DNA from: Candidatus Kapaibacterium thiocyanatum
GTDB lineage: Bacteria > Bacteroidota > Ignavibacteria > Kapaibacteriales > Kapaibacteriaceae
Assembly: GCA_001899175.1 (NCBI GenBank)
Contig: MKVH01000008.1
Span: forward strand, 62,001 to 126,000
DNA length: 64,000 nucleotides
Direction of reading: 5' to 3'
The notes beneath the pieces are model-generated. The model searched no databases. It saw nothing but the letters and a program-made list of their open reading frames with translations, and had not been told where the DNA came from. The translations under genes and the position numbers were made by a program. Positions 1-9,148 of the stretch are shown in pieces; positions within the stretch are counted from its first letter, which is position 1; each line of letters starts with the position of its first letter.

Positions 1-48
1 ATGGCTTGCCGCCGATACGCCGTTTCCGAACGATGTCGATGATGCCGA

Positions 49-687
49 TCAAAGGTTCGGCTGCGGAGTCATGCGGAGATAGGGCTTTACTTCGGTGAAG
101 CCCTTGGGGAACTGCTCCATGGCCTGCTCGTTCGTTACGGCGGGAACGATGACGCAGTCGTCGCCGTTCTTCCAGTTCGCCGGCGTGGCCACCTTGTAGT
201 AGGCCGTGAGCTGGAGCGAGTCGATCACACGCAGCAGCTCGTCGAAGTTGCGCCCCGTCGATGCAGGATAGGTGATCATGAGCTTCACCTTCTTGTCCGG
301 ACCGATGATGAAGACCGAGCGTACCGTTGCCTTCTCGCTCGCATTGGGATGGATCATATCGTACAGCTCGGAGACATGGCGATCCTCATCCGCGATGATG
401 GGGAAGTTCACCGTCGTGTGCTGTGTCTCGTTGATATCCTTGATCCACGATGCGTGGGAGTCGAGGGGGTCGACGCTGAGGGCGACAACCTTGACGTTAC
501 GCTTGTCGAACTCACTCCTGTACCTGGCTACCGTACCGAGTTCGGTCGTGCATACCGGAGTGAAGTCCGCGGGATGGGAGAAGAGTACGCCCCATGTATC
601 GCCGAGCCATTCATGGAAACGTATCGGTCCTTCGGAGGATTCCGCATTGAAGTCCGGGGCGGTGTCGCCCAGTCTGATCGTTGCCAT
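49..687 (-). CDS. 1-Cys peroxiredoxin (Prx6 type)
   Basis: This 212-aa thioredoxin-fold peroxidase reduces hydrogen peroxide and organic peroxides in the cytoplasm. The peroxidatic cysteine is C46 in the PVCTTE motif, which is characteristic of the 1-Cys/Prx6 group. No resolving cysteine in a family context is visible, and the long C-terminal region with a KPYLR-like end fits Prx6 length. The open frame extends 30 codons upstream, but the extension has no homology-like content, and the ATG at 687 starts the conserved MATIRLGDTAPDF segment. The gene is divergent from the subtilase gene at 821, so the roughly 130 bp between them must hold both promoters. Family identity is firm; the electron donor is unknown. 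Confidence 0.95.
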   Translation of the reverse strand: MATIRLGDTAPDFNAESSEGPIRFHEWLGDTWGVLFSHPADFTPVCTTELGTVARYRSEFDKRNVKVVALSVDPLDSHASWIKDINETQHTTVNFPIIADEDRHVSELYDMIHPNASEKATVRSVFIIGPDKKVKLMITYPASTGRNFDELLRVIDSLQLTAYYKVATPANWKNGDDCVIVPAVTNEQAMEQFPKGFTEVKPYLRMTPQPNL

Positions 688-820
688 AGCGGTGATGAAC
701 AGTGAAGTGGGAAAAATGTTGCCCCAGGAAGGGAAGGACCAAAATACATCGACGATCCAGGTTGTCGCGCGACCCATTCACGAAGGTTCCGACCATCCGG
801 GGTTTTCATATTCTTGCGTC

Positions 821-3085
821 ATGAATCGTACATCCGCACTCGCATTCGCGTCGTTCCTGATGTTGTCGGTAACCACACTGACAGGACAGCAGCGGCGAAG
901 CATCGAAAAAATCGATGCCCAACTGAAGTTATGGATCGGAAATCCGCACCTGGTTCTCGAACGGCAGACGCCCTTGCCCGCGAATGCCGTGGCTGCGGCG
1001 CCCGTCATCTCCGTGATCTTCAAGACGAAAGAGACGGATGTCCGCAGCCTCGTCGAACGCCATGGGGGTACCTTGCGGTCCGTCATGGGAAGCATCTGCA
1101 CCGCCGATCTGCCGTTGGACGCCATTACTGGCTTCGCTGCAGAGCCGGACGTCGTGCGCGTGGAGTCACCGCAACCGATGCAACTCCACAACGATACCGG
1201 ACGGCGGCTCATCGGTGCGGACAAGGTGTCCAGTGGCGCGTTGCCCGGTAGTATGTCGTTCACGGGAAAGGGTATCATCGTGGGTGTCGTGGACACAGGT
1301 CTCGACTTTCTCCATCCGGACTTCCGCAAGAAGGACGACACGACGAAGACACGTGTGTTGTCGATCTGGGATCAGACGGCGTCCGGCGGCATTCCACCAT
1401 CGGAACCCGGATACGGGTCGGAATGGACCATGCAGCAGATCCAGACGGAGCTCGAATCTTCGCCCGGAATCGTCACGCAGCGCGACAGTGCGGGACATGG
1501 TACGCATGTGATGGGAACGGCAGGCGGACTGCGCGGAGTGGCCTACGATGCAGACCTGATGATGGTGAAGACGCGTCTCGTGGGTAATGGCGATTATACG
1601 TTCTCCAATTCCGTCAAGACCCTCGATGCCGTCAACTACATCTACCGGAAAGCACGCGCTCTCGGTCGTCCGGCAGTGGTGAATCTCAGTCTCGGCTTCG
1701 TCTTCGGTGCGCCGCACGATGGCACCAGTCTTTTCGAGCAGGGTCTGGACCAGATGACCGGTAGTGGCCGCGGCTTCATCGTCTGTGCCTCCGCCGGTAA
1801 TGAAGGCGGGAGCTTCAGTCATCATGGCGGTTATCCTATATCCGATGACTCGGTGTGGACCTACATCAACACGCTGAATGGGGCAACGTGGTATGGAGTG
1901 AACGAGGCGAAGTACGACGACAGTCTCTCGATCGCGGTATCTCTCGACAGCATCAAGGCGAGTTTCCGCGGTTCGGGAGCGATCGGGCAGAAGAACATGT
2001 TCATGACGCCCTGGCTCAGACTCAAGGATCTCAAGGACTCCGTGAACGGTGTCCACTTCACGGTGCGCTACACGAACGGAGATACGGCAGGAACCATCCG
2101 GCTCGTTGCCGCTGCCTACGATGAAGGACGGACGGAATGGTACATCCAGGCTCGCGATGCCTTCGTGGTGAAGACGGATTCCGGTTCGCATAGAGCGAAC
2201 CTCTACAGGGTGCACGTCAAGGGTTCGGGAAGCTTTCACGCCTGGACACAGGCACTGAACGGCTTCGCGGCCAACATCGCCGGTTATGGTGGACGTACGG
2301 ATGCACACTACCGGGGCAGCGACAACAAGCTGGGTATCGGTATACCCGCAACCGCACGGAACGTCCTGGCGGTGGGCGCCTATGTCAACAAGGTCAACTA
2401 CACGGATATCCGTGGCAGGACGCAGGCAGGTCTGAATGGTGGGCGGGCTGCTCAGGGCGCCATGGCGCCGTTCAGCAGCGTCGGGCCGACCCTCGATGGC
2501 CGACTCAAGCCCGAGATCACGGCTCCAGGTCTGAATGTGGCCTCCTCCCTCTCCCGCTATGCGGATCATGACAGCACTCAGATGACGGATCCTCTGACGG
2601 CCGTCTTCAGCGGTACGAGTATGGCCTGTCCCTTCGTGACGGGGGCACTGGCCCTGTATCTCGAGCAGCATCCGGAAGCGACGTTCGATCAGGTGAAGGA
2701 GGCTGTCCTTACCCATGCCCGGCACGACCTCTATACCGGAAGCGTGGGTACCCTTCCCAACCAGACGTGGGGGTACGGGAAGCTCGACATCTTCGCTGCC
2801 ATGGGCGGTATCGAGACGGACGTCGCCGAAGAGAGAACGTCGATCGATATGACGGGGGTCTATCCGAATCCTGCAACGACCGAAGTGACCATCGCGATCC
2901 CTGCTGACAGACCATGGACGTCGATCCATATCGTGGATGTCACGGGGCGTACCATGGAAGAGCGGGTACCCGGTCCATCGGTGGAGTCATGCAGGTTCGA
3001 CGTACGAACATGGGGCAGTGGAGCCTATTTCTATCGACTCGTGGGCAACGGTAGCGTAAGAACGGGATACTTCATCGTCCGATAG
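821..3085 (+). CDS. T9SS-exported subtilisin-like (S8) serine protease
   Basis: This is a 754-aa secreted protease. Residues 1-22 form a signal peptide. The subtilase domain has the full catalytic triad: D158 in VVDTGLDFLHPDF, H226 in GHGTHVMGT and S600 in FSGTSMACP. A long insertion between His and Ser (roughly residues 330-530) resembles the inserted beta domain of large bacterial subtilases. The last 80 residues, starting at VYPNPATTEV, are a type A T9SS sorting domain, so the protein should be exported across the outer membrane and probably anchored or released there. The start at 821 places the signal peptide at the N-terminus; an in-frame extension upstream overlaps the peroxiredoxin gene on the other strand and is rejected. 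Substrate unknown. Confidence 0.95.
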   Translation: MNRTSALAFASFLMLSVTTLTGQQRRSIEKIDAQLKLWIGNPHLVLERQTPLPANAVAAAPVISVIFKTKETDVRSLVERHGGTLRSVMGSICTADLPLDAITGFAAEPDVVRVESPQPMQLHNDTGRRLIGADKVSSGALPGSMSFTGKGIIVGVVDTGLDFLHPDFRKKDDTTKTRVLSIWDQTASGGIPPSEPGYGSEWTMQQIQTELESSPGIVTQRDSAGHGTHVMGTAGGLRGVAYDADLMMVKTRLVGNGDYTFSNSVKTLDAVNYIYRKARALGRPAVVNLSLGFVFGAPHDGTSLFEQGLDQMTGSGRGFIVCASAGNEGGSFSHHGGYPISDDSVWTYINTLNGATWYGVNEAKYDDSLSIAVSLDSIKASFRGSGAIGQKNMFMTPWLRLKDLKDSVNGVHFTVRYTNGDTAGTIRLVAAAYDEGRTEWYIQARDAFVVKTDSGSHRANLYRVHVKGSGSFHAWTQALNGFAANIAGYGGRTDAHYRGSDNKLGIGIPATARNVLAVGAYVNKVNYTDIRGRTQAGLNGGRAAQGAMAPFSSVGPTLDGRLKPEITAPGLNVASSLSRYADHDSTQMTDPLTAVFSGTSMACPFVTGALALYLEQHPEATFDQVKEAVLTHARHDLYTGSVGTLPNQTWGYGKLDIFAAMGGIETDVAEERTSIDMTGVYPNPATTEVTIAIPADRPWTSIHIVDVTGRTMEERVPGPSVESCRFDVRTWGSGAYFYRLVGNGSVRTGYFIVR

Positions 3086-3110
3086 ACATTCATCAGAACA
3101 TGGAATCATC

Positions 3111-3692
3111 ATGAACGACGATCGCATCCGCTGCGGATGGTGTACGGGATTCGACGACTATGTTGTCTATCACGACAACGAATGGGGCGTTCCGGTACAC
3201 GATGACAATGTCCATTTCGAATTCCTGATCCTGGAGGGAGCACAGGCCGGTTTGAGCTGGTCTACCATCCTCAGGAAACGGGAAGGCTATCGCAAGGCTT
3301 TCGCCGGATTCGATCCGGTGAAAGTGGCGCGGTTCACCGATGACAGGCTTGAGAAGATCCTCCTCGACCCCGGTATCGTGCGCAATCGTCTCAAGGTCTA
3401 TGGAGCGCGGAACAATGCGAAGCGATTCCTCGACGTGCAGAAGGAATTCGGGACCTTCGACGCCTACATCTGGGGCTTCGTCGGAAATGTACCCATCGTC
3501 AACTCCTGGGCCTCGCTCCGCGAAGTACCCGCTACCACGAAGGAATCCGATGCCCTGAGCAAGGATCTCAGGAAACGTGGCTTCACATTCGTCGGGAGTA
3601 CCGTCATCTATGCCCACATGCAAGCTTGTGGTCTGGTGAATGACCATGTCAAGGATTGCTGGAGATATGCCGCCACCAGCAGAATGAAATAG
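3111..3692 (+). CDS. tag: DNA-3-methyladenine glycosylase I
   Basis: This 193-aa HhH-superfamily glycosylase excises 3-methyladenine from alkylated DNA. The sequence follows E. coli Tag closely: RCGWC at residues 7-11, YHDNEWG at 20-26, LEGAQAGLSW around the active glutamate E42, and the C-terminal QACGLVNDH...C. Cysteine 8, H21, H179 and C183 correspond to the family's zinc ligands. Length is normal for the family. It lies 25 bp after the subtilase stop on the same strand but has no functional link to it; co-transcription is possible but not shown. Confidence 0.97.
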   Translation: MNDDRIRCGWCTGFDDYVVYHDNEWGVPVHDDNVHFEFLILEGAQAGLSWSTILRKREGYRKAFAGFDPVKVARFTDDRLEKILLDPGIVRNRLKVYGARNNAKRFLDVQKEFGTFDAYIWGFVGNVPIVNSWASLREVPATTKESDALSKDLRKRGFTFVGSTVIYAHMQACGLVNDHVKDCWRYAATSRMK

Positions 3693-3796
3693 GTCCGGTA
3701 TATCTTGGGGGTGTCGAACCGGTCCGGGAACATTCGGAGTGGAATACCATCTAATCCGCTCCGGTTGTTTGATCACACTTTCCGAAAGGATCGGAC

Positions 3797-4225
3797 ATGA
3801 AAGCAATATGTACGGGAGTTCTCCTCGCTCTCGTCCTCTGTACAGCCATGGTCGCAAAGACCGACGAAAAGAACGTTCCAGCCAAGGTCGTCTCGGCACT
3901 GACGTCGAAGTATCCCAAGGCCCACCATGTGAAATGGGACAAGGAGAAGGGCAACAAATACGAAGCCACGTTCAGGGATGCCGACAGGAAACACAGTATC
4001 CTCTTCGAAGCCGATGGTACTATCGTAGAGACGGAAGTCTCCATCCCCGTCGAGGAACTGCCCGAGACCGTCCGCCAGTATGTCGCGAAGAACTACAGGA
4101 GCCAGAACATCACCGAAGCGGCGAAGATCACGGATATCGCCGGTGTCGTCACATACGAGGCTGAAGTCGGTGGCAAGGATCTGCTGTTCGATGTGAGCGG
4201 CAATCCGTTGCCCGGAAGTCGCTAG
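3797..4225 (+). CDS. Secreted PepSY-like (putative beta-lactamase-inhibitor-like) protein
   Basis: A 142-aa exported protein with a signal peptide (about residues 1-20, cleavage near AMVA-K). Two tandem PepSY-like units follow: residues 27-85 with KYPKAHHVKWDKEKG and residues 88-140 with VAKNYRSQNITEAAKI. Each has the alternating pattern of the Bacteroidota periplasmic PepSY-like family once called DUF2874. Such proteins are periplasmic and of unknown function; some are induced by stress or by two-component systems. It is monocistronic by appearance, with a terminator-like hairpin downstream shared with the convergent gene. Confidence 0.8.
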   Translation: MKAICTGVLLALVLCTAMVAKTDEKNVPAKVVSALTSKYPKAHHVKWDKEKGNKYEATFRDADRKHSILFEADGTIVETEVSIPVEELPETVRQYVAKNYRSQNITEAAKITDIAGVVTYEAEVGGKDLLFDVSGNPLPGSR

Positions 4226-4250
4226 ACGACGTTTCCTGACCACTACCTGG

Positions 4251-4290
4251 AACCGTGACCATCATCACCCTGTGCATGATGGTCATGGTT
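4251..4290. terminator. Convergent terminator-like hairpin
   Basis: A 15-bp inverted repeat (4251-4265 with 4276-4290, one G-T position) with a 10-nt loop lies between two convergent genes. The plus-strand side is followed by a short T/C-rich run (cgttcctttcc). It could end transcription from both sides. Confidence 0.6.
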
Positions 4291-4434
4291 CGTTCCTTTC
4301 CGGTCATGGGATCAGGAGCGCCGTCCACGGATATCGTACCGCGCTGGGACACGTCATTCATCGCGGGTGTACGAGACTCCGCATCCGATGGGATGCCATC
4401 GATTGGAATGCATCGATGAGAAGTGCAGAAGACG

Positions 4435-6168
4435 TCAATGACGTATGACGAGCGTCGTTCCCATCGTGCGTTGCGATGTCGTGACGAGGAGATGATAGGT
4501 ACCCGAGGCGATGTCGGCGGTCCGGAACGTCATGGTCGAGGACGTGGACATCGTTGGATCGAGGGCGATGACGGCAATCGTCTTGCCGGTAAGATCTACC
4601 AGCCATATCCTGTCGATCTGCTCGCCGATGGAAGTCCGGACCTTGATCGTTACATCGTCCACGGTCGGATTCGGATAGACGTGAAGGGATCGTTCGATCT
4701 CCCGTCGGAGCATGATCGTATCGGCCAGTGGCAGATTCGCTCGTCGTAACCTGGATCTCTGCATGTACACCGGGCTCGAACAGAATGAAGCCAGGTCGTC
4801 GGGCGTCGGTCTGACGACGCCTGCACAGATAGAGGATGGGGCGAGTGAATCGGTATGGATGAGAATGCTGGCGAAGAACTTCTCCGGACTGACCTCACCG
4901 ATACGATCCGTATACCGTGAGTGCAACGTCGGTCGTATGGCAAGACGTGCCGACGTGATGGTGCAGGTATCGCGGGGCACGAACGAGAATCGGTATGGTA
5001 TGGCGTTGGCGCATTCGGCATCGATATCGTCGGTGACATAGAGGGAATCGTTCACACGACGGAGTCCCGTCATACCTGCGACCTCACCACGAATCGTGAG
5101 GATGTAGGCCATGACGTTCCGGATGGGAACATCGGTACGGAATACGTGATCGTTCACCGTCTGCTGAAGGGATTCCTGCAGGAGAAGCCGACCGCTGACC
5201 GTATGCTCGCCGGTATTGATGGCAACGCTATCGTACTGGACGAGTCGTATCCGTGGGGTACGCAGGAGATTCCACAGGCCGAGCGGTGCATCGTAGAACG
5301 GTATCCGCGAAGCCAGATAATCGCTACGCAGGTCGGGGCGGGAACCCGGTGTATACGTTCCGACGTCCGCAAAGCGGTACGGACCGTAGGTGATCCTGAG
5401 CAGGGAATCGTTGCGTACGACGGACTCTACGGAACGCCATATGTTGGTGAAGAACACCGTCGTTGCCTGGTTGCACGCACATGGATCATAGGCTGTAGGG
5501 AAGTCCTCGTAGATCCACGCCCGTTCGTTGACCTCGAGAGGTGCTGCGATCGAACGGTGTTTGGTGTACCGGATATCGACGAGCATGTTCGAATCGAGCG
5601 CTTCCTCGTTCAGGGCATCGACGATCACGAACGATGGAGTCGGACCATCCGAAACGTGGATACTCATCTCACAGGAAAGAAGATCGAAGCGCTTGTCGTG
5701 CAGTTCCACGAAGTAGAACATCGGCCGGATAATGCCCGAATACCTGTTGTAGAACAGAGCCGTAACGCATGGTGTCCGAAACCGGCGATCATTACCGGGC
5801 TTGACGCCATCATGTAAACGTATCAACTCCCATCCGAGATCGGGATTCAGAACGTCGGGATCGACGATTCCGGGCAACTGCCTGTTGACGACGTCGTGTG
5901 AGGGCGCCGGGATCGAATCGATGTCGACGACGTCGATCCGGTCGCCGTGATTGATTCGTTGATATGCGTTCACGGGCCATACGGCACGACGCCAGTCGAA
6001 CAGGTTCAGGGAATCACCGGGGCGGGCAACGGGTTCATCGGGGTGCGTCGTGACGGGACGTACCCATGGCTGGCATTCGTCGCCGAACGTCTGCGACCTC
6101 GCGTAGGAGGATGCGATGAAAAGAAAGCCCGATATGAGACACGTCGACATACGTGCGGCAATTGCCAT
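4435..6168 (-). CDS. T9SS-exported protein of unknown function
   Basis: A 577-aa secreted protein with a hydrophobic signal peptide (MSTCLISGFLFIASSYA region) and a C-terminal T9SS sorting domain starting near HVYPNPTVDDVTIK and ending GTTLVIRH. I recognise no enzymatic domain in the central 450 residues, which are rich in Asp, Arg, Tyr and short beta-like segments. The start at 6168 is chosen because it puts the signal peptide at the N-terminus; the ATG at 6150 is a close alternative, and a further in-frame ATG at 6240 would add an unlikely charged extension. The divergent neighbour is the OsmC gene at 6415, so this strand's promoter should lie in 6169-6414. Confidence 0.8.
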   Translation of the reverse strand: MAIAARMSTCLISGFLFIASSYARSQTFGDECQPWVRPVTTHPDEPVARPGDSLNLFDWRRAVWPVNAYQRINHGDRIDVVDIDSIPAPSHDVVNRQLPGIVDPDVLNPDLGWELIRLHDGVKPGNDRRFRTPCVTALFYNRYSGIIRPMFYFVELHDKRFDLLSCEMSIHVSDGPTPSFVIVDALNEEALDSNMLVDIRYTKHRSIAAPLEVNERAWIYEDFPTAYDPCACNQATTVFFTNIWRSVESVVRNDSLLRITYGPYRFADVGTYTPGSRPDLRSDYLASRIPFYDAPLGLWNLLRTPRIRLVQYDSVAINTGEHTVSGRLLLQESLQQTVNDHVFRTDVPIRNVMAYILTIRGEVAGMTGLRRVNDSLYVTDDIDAECANAIPYRFSFVPRDTCTITSARLAIRPTLHSRYTDRIGEVSPEKFFASILIHTDSLAPSSICAGVVRPTPDDLASFCSSPVYMQRSRLRRANLPLADTIMLRREIERSLHVYPNPTVDDVTIKVRTSIGEQIDRIWLVDLTGKTIAVIALDPTMSTSSTMTFRTADIASGTYHLLVTTSQRTMGTTLVIRH

Positions 6169-6414
6169 GACAATCCGATCGATAGCGGTAATGACGTCGG
6201 AACGAATCCGGCCAAGATAGGGATATGCGTATGACGACACGTGTACGACGTCGATCCGGCGGAGGGCATCATCGCACGCCCCGGGGACATCATCGATGGG
6301 AACCGTTCGAGTCTTCGTATCATCGGAGCATCACGGGAGAAAGCAGAAGGAATTGAGTAGGTTCGCCGAACCGTTGGACATCACGTCATCATCATCACTT
6401 TCCGGGACGATATC

Positions 6415-6837
6415 ATGAAACGCACAGCCACAGCCCACTGGAACGGAACGATCAAGGAGGGGAAGGGCGACATTACCACACAGAGTGGAGTTCTGAAGGC
6501 GACGCCCTATGCCTTCAATACGCGGTTCGACAACGGAGTCGGCACCAATCCGGAAGAACTGATCGGGGCCGCCCATGCAGGCTGCTTCACCATGGCTCTG
6601 AGCGCAGCGCTCACGCAGGCCGGTATCACACCAGGCAATCTCGAAACGACCGCCGAGGTGGAACTCGATGTGCCGTCGCTGACGATTACGAACATCGTAC
6701 TGAATCTGAAGGCGGATCAGATCGCTGGCGTGGCCAGCGACAAATTCATGGCCATCGCGGCAGGTGCGAAAGAAAACTGCCCAGTGTCGAAGGTCCTTGC
6801 CGGGGCGACGATCATGCTCAACGTCGAGTATCGATAG
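6415..6837 (+). CDS. osmC: OsmC/Ohr-family peroxidase (OsmC type)
   Basis: This 140-aa protein belongs to the OsmC family of thiol peroxidases, which reduce organic hydroperoxides with two conserved cysteines. Both are present: C57 in AHAGCFTMAL and C122 in ENCPVSK. The N-terminal KRTATAHWNG segment and the NPEELIGAAHAGCF block are typical of OsmC rather than Ohr. The length matches the family. A possible ribosome binding site is weak. Together with the peroxiredoxin at the left edge it gives the window two independent peroxide-detoxifying enzymes, but they are not in one operon. Confidence 0.95.
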   Translation: MKRTATAHWNGTIKEGKGDITTQSGVLKATPYAFNTRFDNGVGTNPEELIGAAHAGCFTMALSAALTQAGITPGNLETTAEVELDVPSLTITNIVLNLKADQIAGVASDKFMAIAAGAKENCPVSKVLAGATIMLNVEYR

Positions 6838-6905
6838 GATGCGTTTCCTGTGGTTAGCGGCATGTCCGTCTGTGCTGAATCCGATCATAGGATCCAGCGT
6901 CAGGA

Positions 6906-7682
6906 ATGTATGAACGACATGAGCGGATCCAGCATGATCTGCGGCGAGTGGAAGATGAGGAAGACGTCAGGGTCCTGTTGGCTGTCGAGTCCGGAAGCCG
7001 GGCTTGCGGATTCGCATCGCCCGATAGCGATAATGATGTCCGATTCGTCTATTGCCATCGTCAGGAGCGATATCTCACGATCGAGTCATTCCGCGATGTC
7101 ATAGAGCGTCCGATCACCGACGAGATCGATCTGGCCGGGTGGGATATCAGGAAGGCGCTCGTTCTCTTCCGTAAATCGAACTCTCCGCTCCTGGAATGGC
7201 TGAACTGTCCGATCATCTACCCTATCCATACGTCATTCGCCCGGTCCCTGCGTATGATGGCGGATGAGCAGTTCTCGCAGCGAAGTAGTTTCCTGCATTG
7301 TCTCCATATGGCCGAGGGTAACCTGAAGGACTCTCTGCAAGGAGATGCGGTTCGCCATAAGAAGTACCTCTACGTCCTACGACCGATCCTCGCGATGCGA
7401 TGGCTGGAGGAAGGGCGAGGTCGGGTACCGATCGAATTCGACAGATTGCTCGACGCGGGTCTCCCGGACGGATCCGTACGTGAAGCGATCGATGCCTTGC
7501 TCGTCGTGAAACAACGCTCACCGGAATCCATGGTCGGTGCCATCATCCCGGCGATACATGACTATATCGAGGGTCATCTTCCGCGGCTCCGTGCGATCGC
7601 CGATCACAAGCCGGATACGGATATCGGAATCGAGCCGTTGAACGAGCTGTTCCGCAGGACGATCGTCGACGCGTGGGCATGA
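6906..7682 (+). CDS. RlaP-like DNA polymerase beta-family nucleotidyltransferase
   Basis: A 258-aa predicted cytoplasmic nucleotidyltransferase. The diagnostic pattern is near the N-terminus: GSRACGFASPDSDNDVRF, with GS at residues 30-31 and metal-binding D42 and D44 of the polymerase-beta fold. This arrangement, followed by the SPLLEWL block and a helical C-terminal half, matches the family of predicted nucleotidyltransferases often named RlaP and linked to RNA repair. The residue after GSRA is Cys where Trp is usual. The substrate is unknown. The ATG at 6906 overlaps an AGG-type ribosome binding site remnant, and no closer in-frame start fits the domain. A perfect hairpin follows the gene. 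Confidence 0.85.
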   Translation: MYERHERIQHDLRRVEDEEDVRVLLAVESGSRACGFASPDSDNDVRFVYCHRQERYLTIESFRDVIERPITDEIDLAGWDIRKALVLFRKSNSPLLEWLNCPIIYPIHTSFARSLRMMADEQFSQRSSFLHCLHMAEGNLKDSLQGDAVRHKKYLYVLRPILAMRWLEEGRGRVPIEFDRLLDAGLPDGSVREAIDALLVVKQRSPESMVGAIIPAIHDYIEGHLPRLRAIADHKPDTDIGIEPLNELFRRTIVDAWA

Positions 7683-7722
7683 TGCCGATCCACGACGCTC
7701 ATGAGCGATACGAATGAAGTAA

Positions 7723-7751
7723 CGAGCCGGATATCGACGATATCCGGCTCG
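7723..7751. terminator. Perfect 13-bp convergent terminator hairpin
   Basis: CGAGCCGGATATC and its exact reverse complement flank a 3-nt loop between the nucleotidyltransferase gene (plus) and the AHSA1 gene (minus). There is no T-tract on either side. Its position and stability suggest a bidirectional terminator. Confidence 0.65.
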
Positions 7752-7766
7752 CTGCATGATGAGGTC

Positions 7767-8258
7767 CTACTTGCCTTGCTCGAGGATATCGTCCAGCCGC
7801 TGATGGGAGTCCTCCATACCCGTTTCCATACCGGACTGCACCATGCCGTCACGATCGGCCACGGACTGGAAGAGCAACTGCGTCGTGATCCTAGTCCTGT
7901 CATTCGGGAGAGCCTCGAAACGTGCGGTCTGCAGAACGACGTGGCCTTTCTCGGGCAGGCCCTCGAATTCGAAGGTCTGGATGATGCGCTCCGGCTTCTC
8001 GACTTCGTGAATGACGCCGTGGAATCCGTATTCGTTGCCGGCCGGATCCGTCTGCACGTAGCGATACGATCCACCGCTATGAGGTTCGAACTTCTCTAGG
8101 CGCATGGTGAGGAAACGCGGACCGAGCCATTGTACCAGCAACGCCGGATCGGTATAGGCGCGGAAGACCAGCTCGCGCGGTGCATCGAATTCTCTGGTGA
8201 CCAGGATTTCCTGTTTGCCGGGTTCGACGACGAGTGTCGTCTCGTTCTTGCTTGCCAT
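7767..8258 (-). CDS. SRPBCC/AHSA1-domain protein
   Basis: A 163-aa member of the START/SRPBCC superfamily, AHSA1-like branch: [28 protein letters not shown] at the N-terminus, then [21 protein letters not shown] and a C-terminal helix with QRLDDIL. These small lipid- or ligand-binding proteins commonly sit beside ArsR-family regulators, as here: the ArsR gene begins about 100 bp upstream on the same strand. The ligand is unknown. The start at 8258 is preferred to an in-frame ATG at 8312 because homology begins at the downstream Met. Confidence 0.9.
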   Translation of the reverse strand: MASKNETTLVVEPGKQEILVTREFDAPRELVFRAYTDPALLVQWLGPRFLTMRLEKFEPHSGGSYRYVQTDPAGNEYGFHGVIHEVEKPERIIQTFEFEGLPEKGHVVLQTARFEALPNDRTRITTQLLFQSVADRDGMVQSGMETGMEDSHQRLDDILEQGK

Positions 8259-8362
8259 GATGATGTAGTTGGATGTGGATGATGATTGATCGATCCGCAT
8301 GGGCGGCCGCACCGTGCGGTTCGACGTCGATGATGGTGTCCGTGACGTATGGGATATCCGAC

Positions 8363-8965
8363 CTACTTCTTTCCTGCACGTCCAGCCTTGGTTTTCTTCT
8401 CTTTTCTTCCGGGCTTCGATGCATTGTCCTTGTGCTTCTTGCCCTTGTTCCGTCGGGGACCAGTGGCGGAAGCCACCAGCATCGGATCTTTTGCGTCAGT
8501 CTTCCCGTGTTTCTTGCGCTTCGCGTGCTTGCCGTCCTTCGTATTCTTTCCGGTCGTGTCATCGGGTACGGACATCGGGGTCTTCTTCGTGCCTGGAGGC
8601 GGAGGGACGATGGCTACGTTCTTCGCCATGCCGGTATCGTCCGGGGCTGTCTCTTCCTTCTGGAGGCGTAGCAGGACGTCGTCCAGTGCGTCGTACTGTT
8701 CGGCCCAGTGCCTGCGATAGCGTTCGATCCAGTCCGATACCTCGCCGAGCGGTTTCAGCGTCGCTTCGCAGAAGCGCTCGCGGCCTTCCTGCCTGATATG
8801 TACCAGACCGCATTCGGCGAGTATCTTGATATGCTGCGAGACGGCCGGTCGACTCATTCGGAAGTTGTCGGCGATGGAATTGAGGTTCATCGGCCTGTAG
8901 GCGATCAGGTTGATGATGTCGCGCCGTGTCGGATCGGCAATGGCCTGATAGACGTCTCTTCTCAT
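8363..8965 (-). CDS. ArsR-family transcriptional regulator with lysine-rich tail
   Basis: A 200-aa regulator. Residues 1-95 form the winged helix-turn-helix of the ArsR family ([17 protein letters not shown], then [28 protein letters not shown]). No metal-binding cysteine motif is visible, which fits the AHSA1-linked branch of the family rather than metal sensors. The last 75 residues are an unusual low-complexity tail very rich in Lys, Gly and Pro, with many KK, KKH and GRKEKK runs; it may bind DNA or polyanions nonspecifically. The start at 8965 is chosen because an upstream in-frame ATG at 8995 would put the start inside the operator repeats. It should control itself and the AHSA1 gene. 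Confidence 0.88.
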   Translation of the reverse strand: MRRDVYQAIADPTRRDIINLIAYRPMNLNSIADNFRMSRPAVSQHIKILAECGLVHIRQEGRERFCEATLKPLGEVSDWIERYRRHWAEQYDALDDVLLRLQKEETAPDDTGMAKNVAIVPPPPGTKKTPMSVPDDTTGKNTKDGKHAKRKKHGKTDAKDPMLVASATGPRRNKGKKHKDNASKPGRKEKKTKAGRAGKK

Positions 8966-8983
8966 CGTAGTCACGTCAAATAA

Positions 8984-9026
8984 GTAAGCAATCACTTACG
9001 AATATATGTGTAAGTAATCACTTACG
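8984..9026. promoter_or_regulatory. Tandem operators upstream of the ArsR gene
   Basis: Two 17-bp boxes, GTAAGCAATCACTTACG (8984-9000) and GTAAGTAATCACTTACG (9010-9026), differ at one base. Each is a dyad GTAAG-N6-CTTAC, and they are 26 bp apart start to start. They lie 19 bp upstream of the ArsR start codon, the usual position of an autoregulatory ArsR operator. The call is inference from spacing and symmetry. Confidence 0.75.
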
Positions 9027-9148
9027 CAATAGGCAAAGGAAAAGGTCGAACCCTGTCCGTGCGATGACCAGGAAGGTCAGGCACGATCTACATGCGGGAA
9101 TAGGCTTGCTGCGTGCGAAAGGTGTTGCACTACCTGCGGGAACCGGAC

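Noticed and set aside
272-820. A long in-frame upstream extension of the subtilase gene on the plus strand
   Set aside because: It overlaps the peroxiredoxin gene on the other strand and would bury the signal peptide; the ATG at 821 is the natural start.
1166-2929. Long minus-strand open frame opposite the subtilase gene
   Set aside because: No family features; it mirrors the codon bias of the real gene.
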